A stretch of 64,000 bases of DNA from Prostheceraeus crozeri. Lineage: Eukaryota; Platyhelminthes; Polycladida; Euryleptidae. Location: NCBI GenBank assembly GCA_907163375.1, contig CAJQUW010003449.1, positions 1 to 64,000 of the forward strand, in the 5' to 3' direction. The position numbers and the translations under genes were made by a program. Positions 11,299 through 21,649 of this stretch are shown here, piece by piece. Each line of letters starts with the position of its first letter. Position 1 is the first letter of the stretch. The notes under the pieces were generated by a model. The model did not search any database, was not told the DNA's origin, and was given only the letters and a program-made list of their open reading frames with translations.

Positions 11299-11679
11299 TC
11301 ATCTTCCAACAGTCAATGATTTACCTGCTTTTGGACAATGTGTTTTAGCTGCCAATGTTTGGTAGCAGTAATCGTTTTCTTCGTTCTCCAATGCCTTATA
11401 TTTTGAATATTGTGCAGCTTGATCTCCTAATTTGCATGCTTCAGCCATTCGGAAAGTGTTACATTTGAATCCAGATGTTGCTGTCGTCAAATCAACGCCG
11501 CCAGAATAGAATTTTTTGATGTTTGCCACCGTAATCATTAAGCAATTCGTACGCTTTTGAAGCCGATGACCTGGAATTGGAGCACTTTGCTATAAACATG
11601 ACATTTTTCATCAAACAGAGAACTCACTCAATGCAATTGTTGAGAAGAACAACACGACGATGAGACTGAGAAGCTTCAT
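11299..11679 (-). CDS. Small secreted cysteine-containing peptide precursor (two exons seen)
   Basis: Exon 1 (11679-11628) encodes a classic signal peptide, MKLLSLIVVLFFSTIAL. It ends at a GTGAGT donor. A 57-nt intron ends in CCAATTCCAG, and exon 2 (11570-) continues in phase with SHRLQKR, a possible dibasic processing site. The mature region follows, with Cys in NCLM, FKCN, EAC, DYC and THC contexts. The frame runs to a TGA at 11299-11301, giving 107 residues. Alternatively a GTAAAT donor at 11324 would splice to an unseen third exon supplying further cysteines. The intron and in-frame join are inferred from consensus. I do not recognise the family. It would be exported, possibly as a processed peptide. 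It lies between a MITE (copy 1) and the GTTACTCC element and is not obviously part of either. Confidence 0.6.
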
Positions 11680-11959
11680 TTTTCACCTGAAAGAGGATAG
11701 CCGGTCAACACGACATGTCAACTTGGTGCTCATTCATCATTGTGTTGCCTTGTCATTGTGACTAACTTATGGTGATGTTGCGGGCAGTTTTAATAGCGTC
11801 TCCTTTGGCTATTGAGATATTGCAACGAAGCTGTACGCAACGAGGTGGTACAATTGGTTACTTCCGGGTCGTTCGTGACCCCAACTTTGTTGCCGTCGGG
11901 GTAAAGGCGCCCAAGTGTGTTGTGGTTGGCCCTCGTGACTTAGGGCGAGTAACAGTAGG

Positions 11960-12575
11960 GTGTAACATTGTAAAGTTACTCCCCAGTAACTTTGGCCTAG
12001 GCTAAAGTTACTCCCTCCACGCCAAAGTTACTCCCCTTTTTATGACGCCGTTTGCTTTGCTTATTTCGATTTTTTTAATATAAATCAGGGTTACTTTGTC
12101 AATCTAAGCCGGCCGGTTACGAATCTCGAATTAGATTTCAGAAAAAAGAAGATACTAAGTCGGAGTGCGAATTTGAAGTATAACAGTTATCCTAAGTTAA
12201 TGGAACCTAAGGCTGCTTAAACACAACTTTTAGCAGCCTAATTTACTGACAATAATAGCTTCTCCGACACATAAAGGTATATTTAAACAAGTTTTGTGTG
12301 GAAATCATACCGTATTGATGAAAATCTTTACAAAAAAACCAAAAAATATTTTTGCCAAAATATCAATACCAAAAAGAAATTGAGAATTTCAAACCATTGA
12401 AATAGTGAAATCGATGTTTTTTAATAATTACCGCTTCATGGGAAGATTTGGAATGCAAACCTTGATCAGAAGAGAAATTTACATCATGTGACAAAAGCTG
12501 AAGTTACTGGGGGAGTAACTTTGGCCTAGGCTTAAGTTACTGGGGAGTAACTTTTGTAGGGAGTAACTTTAGCCC
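11960..12575 (+). mobile_element. Non-autonomous element with GTTACTCC terminal repeats, copy A
   Basis: The left end carries repeats of AAAGTTACTCCC (11971, about 12003 and 12023). The right end carries their reverse complements (about 12513, 12545 and 12560). The interior, including 'agcagcctaatttactgacaataatagctt'-like sequence and GCCGGCCGGTTACGAATCTC, reappears in reverse orientation at 47.67-48.23 kb. No transposase is encoded and no target duplication is certain. Superfamily unknown. Confidence 0.6.
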
Positions 12576-12790
12576 GGCACACCGGTGCACCGATGGGATG
12601 GCATCCAAAGGCGGATCTTGAGGACAGTATGCTATTTAGGGGTCTCTGCACCCGTGTTGGCGGAGGAGGGTTATCTTTCGCGCTGGAACACCCGCCCTCT
12701 GGTCCCCCCTGCTCGCGCAACACAACACAACCTCAGCAGCTGGTATATGATGCCTAAGCATCGTTTTTATTAAATGGGTCGCCAGGAATA
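12576..12790. other. GC-rich island of unknown nature
   Basis: About 200 bp following the right end of copy A are markedly richer in G and C than the surroundings (CACCGGTGCACCGATGGG and similar). Frames are open on both strands for about 60 codons without recognisable domains. It looks like a fragment of another repeat or retroelement. Confidence 0.35.
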
Positions 12791-13301
12791 ACAGAATCCC
12801 CAAGGAGGAGGGTTTGTTGAAATGATTAGAGACGATTACGAGGTTGGGGGAGGCAGAGGAATGGTTTTGAGACAGCGATTAATATACGTTATCGCTGAGA
12901 GAAACTTACATGCATGATCATTCGTTTCTAATTTTCCATTGACAATGGGTAAAGTTTACAAAAACATTTCAAGACTGGAAGCCAACCAAGTTGTGATAAC
13001 TGCAGAAGGCCTATGTATTAAAAGGATGATATTGTGCGAACCGCAGGTCTCAAAGGCCTGTACACATAGGGCACTTTCAAATGAATAAAAGGCCTGCTTA
13101 AATAATACACGCCATTGAGATTACAGTCACAACCAACATACTAGCGAATAAATCGATTTTCTATAGAGGGGGCTTGTACCGGAGGATGGAGAGGTTTAAC
13201 GGTGATTACGAGACCGATTATGGGGGGTCAAAATCTCAAAGAAATTAATTACATAATTCTTTAACGATCCCTTCGGAGGCAATATAATGATTGAATTGGC
13301 G
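12791..13301. other. No supported gene
   Basis: Unremarkable AT-rich sequence. Only short frames are present. Confidence 0.5.
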
Positions 13302-13487
13302 TGAATAGCGGAAGGACTCAGATTCAAGTGATCCTTCATTTATATATAGGCCTATTTATCAAAATGATACTGTAGAACGTTTTCAGCCAGCGACCCACAG
13401 CCATGTTCACGACAAATTGACAATGACCTTGGCTAGTAGATATAAATAAATGAAAGACCACTTGAATCTGGGTCCCTCCGCTATTCA
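13302..13487. mobile_element. 186-bp MITE-like foldback, TGAATAGCGGA ends
   Basis: The segment 13302-13348 is matched in reverse complement by 13441-13487 with a few mismatches (TGAATAGCGGAAGGACTCAG versus TGAATAGCGGAGGGACCCAG). About 90 bp of unique sequence lies between. No target duplication is clear. Confidence 0.65.
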
Positions 13488-14450
13488 AATCTAAGCACAT
13501 CTGACTCAGTCTCTGTTCGGAATAATAATTGAATATTAAGTTGCACTCTCATTCGAATTTATAACGTCGGACTTCAGATTTAGAGAAAAATATCTGGAAA
13601 TCAAAATTCAGGAATAAGTCTGAGCTTAAATATGATTCTTATCAACCCATCCAGTGACAATATTTGTTAAAGCTTGTTCAAGAGATAAACTACCTACTTG
13701 TAGATTCAAATTTGGTTTCTCAGTAATGATCAACTTACTTGAGTGGAACTTCAGTTGCCGATGTATCTTCTGGCCTGAAGTCATGGACATTCTGTTAAAT
13801 ATACCTCTATATCCTTCATACTCCATTCTCGCGTAAAGATAATGAATTTGCTGAAATTGTCAGAACAGCTGTAAGATCCATAAGCAAGCGGAAATGAAGT
13901 CGATGAGCGATAAGTGACAATTAATTAGTTCTGAACATCAGATTAAATCCCTTCACGCAATAAAATATTTCATTTCATCGTTACCACGCTGCTGTTGGTT
14001 TTAATGAGTTCGGAATAGATAAAATTTTGTACGTGGGAATTCATCAAATATATTTCAAGCATACAAGTATTTCTCAGCAACTAACGTAGGCATAAAGATC
14101 AGAACTTTCTCAAGCATGTATTTTATAAAAGGTTCGAAAGTCATTTTTCATTGTAGAACAGTGCATCACAATAATGAGTTGAAAGAGTCCATACCTATGA
14201 GTTGAGCAACCCAGATATTACTTAAAGAATTTGAATCTGTGGCTAACCGACTTGAAACTTATTACTTTATAATGCTTAACAAAAATTAGATATGTAGTTG
14301 GTGTCCCATATAAAGTCCAGCACCTAAGAAGGCCGAAACAACTTCTCATTGAGGCAAGAAAGGCAACTCCCTCTAGAAGGCCAAACACTTTTATAAAATA
14401 GTGACAATAAAATCTATGTGCAGGCCAACTTTTCGACAGTCTCTGTCAGC

Positions 14451-14585
14451 ATGAAGGCGTTTCTCTGCGCCTTGATGCTGTTGGCCTTGATGCATGTACA
14501 TAATACCTCTAGCACTGGATATGAAGGCGGAAGTATCCGAAGAAATTTTAGCGAACCTGATGAGTTGTGCAGCAAAGATGTTTAA
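14451..14585 (+). CDS. Possible 44-residue secreted peptide
   Basis: A short frame starts with MKAFLCALMLLALMHVHNTS, which would serve as a signal peptide. It continues through TGYEGGSIRRNFSEPDELC and stops at TAA 14583-14585. It has an arginine pair and one cysteine in the mature part. There is no homologue I recognise and no splice evidence. It could be chance, or the first exon of a longer gene. Confidence 0.25.
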   Translation: MKAFLCALMLLALMHVHNTSSTGYEGGSIRRNFSEPDELCSKDV

Positions 14586-17460
14586 GCCAGTGTTCATGGG
14601 CATATTGCTTTCGGCAAAAGTTTATAGCACCACTTGAAAGCTGAAATCATCAACTTTGTGGTAGATCTCCGTGGTGTAAAAGCCACTACCTTACATCTTG
14701 ATCTTAACGTCCAAATAATCCACGCATTTGTCATTATTACCGCTTAGCCAAGAGTTCTACTGGATAGATTTTAGGAAGGATTTTATCTATTTTTTTTAAA
14801 TTTATATTATAAGGACGTGCTTGTTGTAACTTAATATACAAATGTCGTCGACATACCTGGTGGTGGTTGAGAGAAGTTTGGCCAAGACAAATTTCTTGTT
14901 AGGAAGAAGTTCCCGTCACGCATCTGAACTCCCTACATACCAGGAAGAGATCAGCCAATAGTGAACTGGAATTCCCACCCATAGGAATACCCCGACTTTG
15001 CTTAAGACAAGCGCTCCGAAGGTGACAAAAGTCTTATCTAGGTTGAAATAGATTGCAGTAAGGAATTGGGCTTTGGACTAGCATTGATTATCTCTGTGCT
15101 TTTTGTTCACGAAGAATGTTCTATATTATTCAATGCAGATGAAGCTATTGGAACTGTTAGGCCACATCACTCGCTTAAGGAGTCCTTTAACTGTTTCAAA
15201 TCAACGGTTGTATAGTGTGGAGAAATCATGAACTTGCAAAGATTGACAATTCATACCGGTCATCCTATTAAGAAATTCCCCTGAAGAGATATGTATTTCT
15301 TGTCTATTTTGTTATTGATGACAGAGGCTTTAAACACTGTTGAAGTGAAATTCGATCAAAGGCCAAGGTCAACCGATCAAAGGGTTGAAAATCCTTGATT
15401 TTCTGAGCAAGGTTGTCTTAAGGATGTGCAGTGCAGTTTACAAGAAACAGAATGTGGGTGAAGTAATTTTTTTAAGCCTTTCTTGCAACAAACGTGTTGC
15501 GTGCGGCGTCGGATATCGGGGACAAAGTATTTCCCCTGACTTATAGTTCGGAAAAGTACGTCAATCGTTCATTTTGAAAAAAGAATCATCGACAAGCAAA
15601 TGACGATGTTTCCAAGAATATGTTTTCAATTTAAGAAAATCACCGGTACTCTATAGTTCACACTATAATTGAATTGCATAACTTTACTGCACTTTTTGAT
15701 GCTTTAGTACGCTCGTACTTGGATTTCCCTATGCTCATTAGTAACGACCACAGAATTCCGCTTTGTTTAAGTTAAGTATCATGCATGATGAAGGATGTCC
15801 GCTACGGGGAGGTGGATTTTGACAAATGCAGACATTTTGTGGACGTGCATGAAAGGAAGAGGTGTCAAGGAAAATCAGAATGCGGTGCTGATGAGTAAGC
15901 TACAGACGTCTATGTCCGTGTGTGTAGGCTATGTAAGGCATCCTGTACATTCTGTCCATGTATATTTACAGTTGATCAGATAAGTAGGGCAATATTTTCA
16001 TGACATGTCATATTTTCTGTGTCTCATCGTATTTAGTGATATCTTGGTCATTTTGCTGTAGTTTTAAACTGTTAGAGCTACCGGGAAGCAGATATAGAAA
16101 TGACCGATGCTTGCAGAATGACGCAATATTGTATTGGTCTTCTCAGCAGCGCGATGCAGTCTGAGGATAGTTCTAATGCGTGCATTGCCTGCAAGTATGA
16201 ATGTTACCGGGGACGCCAGGATTGGCTCGTCTGTCGTCTGTCTTTCCTTGCCAACCAACTGTTGCTTCGGTAGAGCGCTCTTCTACATGTTGAAGAAGAT
16301 GTAATGCAAAGGCAGACTTTTTTAGCAACAAATGAAGTAAATTACACTACTGTTTTGTAAAAAGTCTTTTGAAATAAATCGTTTTATTTCTCTTAAATTT
16401 AACTTTTTAACTTCTTGCCAGAAAATTGAAACATAATTTTTGCTATATTTCAAGATTTTTAAATTTTGCCAAACTACAATTTGCAATTTTCAGGTCACAT
16501 TTTGAGTTTTTAGGTCATATTTGGCTATATTTTAAGCTTTGTTAGGTCATATTTTTTCGATTTTTTAGTCATAAAAAATTGCCCTATAGATCAGACATCG
16601 CTACAGCAGTATATCAATTTGAATCTACGGAGCTATTGTTCAGGCGTCCACCAATATGTGTGAAAAGTTACCTTCACGAAGTAACCTCTGTTGTACGAAT
16701 TTTCATAATAGCTGTTAGCTTACAATCAAATTTAGTAAGATTAAAGAAACTATAGCACAACTTTTGGGTTGCTCAACGATGTATGAAGCGGTCTGTAAGA
16801 AAAGCAGATCATTGTTATAAGATTTGAGACCCATAGAAATCTATGATTGTTGCATTGGCCCACTAATGCGACATGACTATCTTTTTATTATGATGTGCTG
16901 TTGATTTATTAAACACAAGCCTATTGTAAACCTAACTGAGCAGACATCCATAAACCATTAATCGATGTACATTGATATTCATGCATTCGTATGCTGAAAC
17001 CAATGTTATGCATGCAATAATGAAACCGACTAGTGAATAGAAAGTTTTTTGAAAATGTGGAGGGAGTGATGGGGGCAGGGAGGGGAGAGAGAGTCGAAAA
17101 ATGACATCATTTCACGGACCCTTTTGCGGGACCAGAAAGGACAGACATAGAAACAGTTATTCAGCTGCTCGGCCACGCAACGAAGAAGAATCTAATTGGT
17201 GAATCATGCAATAGTTGTAAATTCTTGTCTTGTGGTGGCATATTGTAAGTTATTTCATCCGCTTTATTTAAATAGTTTCATATTCAAAGATGAATGGTAA
17301 TCATGAATCTCTACACACTGCACTGACAAGGTAGCGGTACTTTTCCATTATCAACCGCTGGAAGCCCCCATCGGTTAGATACGGTCGTCATGACAATTCA
17401 TGTCCTCGATGTAGCTTTGTTTTCAATGTGGATGCCCGCTCTAATCCTTTGATATTACAT
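14586..17460. other. Intergenic DNA, no supported gene
   Basis: Only short unconnected frames are seen (15795-15983 plus, 16064-16258 minus). The stretch 16320-16580 is A/T-rich with repeated 'aggtcatattt' phrases. Confidence 0.5.
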
Positions 17461-18966
17461 CATAGAGCATATTAGGCAGAGTAGCAACTCGACATTTATC
17501 AAATCCCCAATGTGTATACACAATCGATTTCATTAAATGAACTTGAGCTGAGACTCAGTATCACATGTGAGATATGCGAATGGAGAACTTCTGGAGAAAT
17601 GTACACGAATTTGACTGATTATGATAGCAATACTGAAGAAAGAAAAGTAATTTACAAATCCCCCATATCATGACAACCTTGAGAGGCAATATAGTTCATT
17701 AAATTAGCAATTGCGATAAGAAAAAAAATTAAGCCGTTGCTGCTGAATATGACGTATTATTGAAAATGCACAAATTTTCGAGGTCAACCTCTTCGTTCAG
17801 GTGCGGCAGTTACAATGTAAACCAGCGATAGTGACAGTGAATAGCTATCGGCTGATGATCACGTGATCAACAGCTGACACAGGACGCAAACTGCACAAAC
17901 ATGTCTATAGAGCAATCTAAAACGACAAGCGACACAACAGGCATGCATACAAATGTAGTTAAGAAAATGTACAAGAACACACTTAATGTATATAGCAATG
18001 ATAGTTACAAGTAGATGATACAGGTAAGGTAGGTGAGCGAATGAACGATCAAAGAAAAGAAAATAATAAAAAATAAACAAGGAACTAAAATACAGGGTCA
18101 CTAAGTTCCTCCCGTTCCTGGCGCGAGTTGATGGATGGTCTTCGCTCTCGAATCTTCACCGCCTCTAGGATCCTCAAGGACGTGTGATCCCTTGCACGGC
18201 CAATTACTTTAGTGTTGAAGGTTGAGCCGCATGTAAGTTTATGTACACTCGTTCATTCGCTCACCTACCTTACCTGTATCATCTACTTGTAACTATCATT
18301 GCTATATACATTAAGTGTATTCTTGTACATTTTCTTAACTACATTTGTATGCATGCCTGTTGTGTCGCTTGTCGTTTTAGATTGCTCTATAGACATGTTT
18401 GTGCAGTTTGCGTCCTGTGTCAGCTGTTGATCACGTGATCATCAGCCAATAGCTATTCACTGTCACTATCGCTGGTTTACATTGTAACTGCCACACCTGA
18501 ACGAAGAGGTTGACCTCGAAAATTTGTGCATTTTCAATAATACGTCATATTCAGCAGCAACGGCTTATTTTTTTTTCTTATCGCAATTGTTGATAATGTT
18601 GCTAAAGGGAAACTTTGATTTATTGAAATAGTTCATTAAATTAGCAATTCGATGGCTTGTCGTTCCTTTAAAGCTCAGTCTTGCTATTATAAGATTATTT
18701 TCTTAAGCGTGATCACATCACAAACTACCTGCCATTGAAAGAGCAACACACATAGTAAAAGAAAATGATCATAATTAACTTTAAACGATGTAAATGGACT
18801 CACATTACTATTCAGCACTATTCAGATTCAAGAAATGACGCATTGTGAATCATAAAATCATGCCACTGAAAAATTAATGAAAAACATGACATCTCACTGA
18901 GCCAAGAGCTCACAAGAGCCAGTCGACACTCTACCTACAATATAATATACTTATTCTATGTACGAG
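17461..18966 (+). mobile_element. hAT-type MITE, CATAGAGTA family, copy 2, split by a PLE
   Basis: The left terminus CATAGAGCATATTAGGCAGAG and the right terminus ending in TATTCTATG match the family. The flanking octamer TATTACAT (17453-17460 and 18967-18974) is an 8-bp target duplication, with six extra bases (TACGAG) at the right edge. The interior aligns with copies at 56.7 and 50.7 kb but is interrupted at 17713-18627 by a Penelope-like insertion. Non-autonomous. Confidence 0.8.
17713..18627 (-). mobile_element. PLE insertion: 341-bp inverted arms around a nuclease tail, 22-bp target duplication
   Basis: The arms 17708-18048 and 18249-18589 are reverse complements with only a few mismatches. 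The 200-bp centre encodes, on the minus strand (about 18235-18085), the terminal part of a PLE GIY-YIG protein: GRARDHTSLRILEAVKIRER then INSRQEREELSDPVF and a stop. The left arm is therefore the 3' UTR, with the motif CCTGAACGAAGAGG-ACCTCGAAAATT at 17801-17774, and the right arm is an inverted copy at the 5' side. The 22 bp at 17691-17712 are repeated exactly at 18628-18649, and the empty-site sequence is seen in copies at 56.9 kb. It is thus a post-MITE insertion. The matching 65- to 80-codon frames in the arms are non-coding UTR. Confidence 0.85.
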
Positions 18967-20371
18967 TATTACATAGTTTCAGATTTCTATGTTTCAAACT
19001 ATTCTAGAGTCGCGAAATTGATGCCTGTCAGGGCCACATTGCACCTCCATTTCCATAATGAAGACGAGAAGAAGACTTCACCTTGAAATTTGTAGAAGTT
19101 ATGAAGAAATTATGATACACCCTTCCCTTTCCCTCCTCACAATGGCAGCTCCGGGCATTCCCTTCCCTTTTTGCTGAATTTGTGTAGACGTATGTGCTAA
19201 TGAATGACGTCCACAGTATCCGGCGTAGCGGAGACGCTGATCTGTTGGAGGACACGGGAATCTTTCGAACACTCAGTGATAGATGACAAATGATGACCTC
19301 GAGAGGACAGCTTGAGATACGGCAGCTTGTCAGCTTCTACATTGTCAGATATGGCAACGAAGAATATAAACCCGAAAAACAACCCGAAAAATCACAAAAT
19401 ATTTGAGAGGGAGCAATTACACAATTAAGTTATTACGTGAAGTCAGGAAATATAATGTATGCTGATGCCGCAACCAAAAACATCGAATGAAATTTCGAAA
19501 TTTTTTCTGCTCATGGTGACGACACATGAGTATTCAGTAGCGCTCATATATGCCTACTGTTGTGTGCTAGGCAGTTTGTCTTCTTGCTTTATTATGCATT
19601 TATTATGCATTTTATTGTTTTGTGAGAGCAATCTCCATTCCATTGTTAGAGCAATAACTTTTCCGCGGCATACATTTCAAGTTCCAATGTCATGCAAAAG
19701 TCCAGCTTGTCAGCTATCTACGGTACATGACTGACAACAGACATGTCATGTCATCAGACAATGGATGACTAAACAATTGGTAGCTGACCGTGAGCGAATC
19801 TTCACAGACGTATTTAACGCGGCATGAACAACGCCCGCTCACGCAGTCTGGTCTCTCCAAGCGAAGTTGTCGGCGGGAGCCGTTGATGGTGTTTCAGCCT
19901 ATCTTCTATGTGCGAACTATCATCGAACTGCTGCGGACGTGATCACCACGGCTTGTGGTCCTGGAAGAATCTGGAGACTCTGTTGGTGCTGTGACTGTCT
20001 TATAACTGTGAACGTACCATCTGTCCTTGTAAGGACTGTTTGCACCATTTATTTTCACAATATAATTTATCCACATTTTTCATTTACATTTTTCAATCAT
20101 ATGTTTTGGGAATATTAAGAAAATAATAACCCGTAACAGTACTCATTAATTACAAGCAACTTTTGCTGAATAAAGAATAAAGTAGGTGCATCTTTTCACA
20201 TTCATAGATATGCAAAATAATTAAACGCAAGAAGAAGTGAAATTGAAATGAAATTTGGTCTGCAGCTCATCACCGTCATTAACCTAGCTATATGTTAAAA
20301 TGTGTGGCAATCGGCTGAGTGACGGTTTCTAGAGATGTGTATGCGATCTAGACATATGTTTCTATACATGT
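18967..20371. other. Intergenic DNA, no firm gene
   Basis: A 61-codon minus frame at 19382-19197 begins with a hydrophobic MFFGFIFFVAIS stretch and could be a signal peptide, but nothing else supports it. A locally GC-richer stretch at 19800-20030 has an open 83-codon frame without a domain. Confidence 0.45.
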
Positions 20372-20815
20372 GAAGCATGATTTTTTATGATTCAATAATG
20401 CTGTGGATCCATTTACATGTGCATCTTTTAAGTTCCTCATGATCATTGCTTTTGATTATGATACTTCACACTTTCAGTGTCAGGTAGGGCCTAGCTTATA
20501 ACGTTAACAATCGTCGTTAAATAATAGTATTATTAAAAATATTGAGCCTGAAAACCGGTAGTCACTTCCATCGATGTTTATTAAATATATTACCTTTTCA
20601 AAGCAATCAGGGCTCCGAAGAATTTGTAAAATACTGATCTTTCATCTGTGTTGCTTCCATGATCCGTCAATTGCATGTTAATTTCCTCATGACAGTTAAT
20701 AATTGTACACATCACATGCGGCACTAACAAGAAGAATTCATTCAATAAAATCGAACCTGCTATCACATTGGAGATGTAATTAATACTGAGTTTCTACTAC
20801 AGTATTCTACTCTGC
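20372..20815 (-). mobile_element. Degenerate CATAGAGTA-family MITE remnant
   Basis: Segments around 20370-20460 ('catgattttttatgattcaataat', 'ggatccatttacatg') and 20730-20815 ('ttcaataaaatcgaac', 'cacattggagatgtaatt', ending near TATTCTACTCTG) are recognisable but diverged counterparts of the interior and right end of the 50.7-kb copy, in the same orientation. Ends and duplication are eroded. Confidence 0.45.
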
Positions 20816-21301
20816 GCTTGGATGGTCAAGCGGCGCTGAACACAACTCAAAAGGAGATTTTTCGAACTGCATGTACATGTAAAGCACGTATGGTCTGCTG
20901 CTCTCTCAGTTATCGTGCAGAAACATTACAGTAACTGCCCATCGTGAGTTAATGCGCCGAAGAGATTATCAGGTGTGATAATCCGTCCATCTTGTAGCAT
21001 AAAACTGAATACTAGTGAGCCCTTCCGAGCATGATGGAGTTGACCATTTGTGCAGGTTGCGCATTTTATAGGACATCTCTGTGGAGAATTTCACTGTGTT
21101 TCATTTGAAGGGTTTTCTGTTTAAAAGCACTAGAAAGTGCACCACAGGACATGGCTAAATCCCTAATTGCCTGTTCAAAAGCCTTTACATCTTACTAAGC
21201 CTCATCTCTCTCAAGCCGGATAGGAAAGAACCTTCATCGCTCTTTTCCCAAGCGCTTTGAGTAACAAAATAAAGACTGCAAATTCTCAGAACGTGTTTTA
21301 A
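20816..21301. other. Downstream flank of the GPCR gene
   Basis: This is the presumed 3' UTR and flank of the minus-strand GPCR. No other gene is visible. Confidence 0.4.
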
Positions 21302-21649
21302 TTACGGTGTCATGGAATGCCCGATATGGCTGAAATGCATGCTTTCAGTAGGATGAGAATGTCTCGTGCTTGAAGAATCGATTCCTCTTTCATGAATTGG
21401 TATAGTAGAACCACTCCAGGTGCGCTGTCTGGATGAAGATGCGCCAATCCTTGTAGAATTCAGAATTTGCTTTCTTCGAGCTGATACTTGATTCTCATTA
21501 TCCTCCTCATATTGTGAGTCGGCTGCGTCCGTGGACTTTACTGGGATGCTTCTTCTGCGGAATTGATCTCGCAACCAAATCGTAGCCTCAGGACACAAAA
21601 GCAAAACCAGAATTAAATTCAGGATGGCCTGAGCGTCGTCACTGAATAT
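21302..21649 (-). CDS. GPCR exon 4 (TM7 and cytoplasmic tail)
   Basis: The acceptor is TTACCTTCCAG. It begins IFSDDAQAILNLILVLLL (TM7), followed by a basic RDQFRRR patch and a Ser/Arg/His-rich tail, ending with TAA at 21302-21304. A possible ATTAAA polyadenylation signal overlaps the stop; it is weak. Confidence 0.8.
   Translation of the reverse strand: MFSDDAQAILNLILVLLLCPEATIWLRDQFRRRSIPVKSTDAADSQYEEDNENQVSARRKQILNSTRIGASSSRQRTWSGSTIPIHERGIDSSSTRHSHPTESMHFSHIGHSMTP

Noticed and set aside
12532..12773. Overlapping 62- and 63-codon frames in the GC-rich island
   Set aside because: Both strands are open, with no recognised domain. More likely a repeat fragment, so kept only as an unassigned island.
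17851..17875. CTGATGA followed by a perfect TGATCACGTGATCA palindrome, a hammerhead-ribozyme-like start inside the PLE arm
   Set aside because: No GAAA strand and no closing stems follow in the required position. Other CTGATGA words in the window (10264, 14559, 34652) also lack the second core strand.
17859..18438. Two almost identical 65- to 80-residue hydrophobic proteins in opposite orientation
   Set aside because: They are the two arms of the PLE inverted repeat, i.e. UTR sequence. The coding part of the PLE ends between them.
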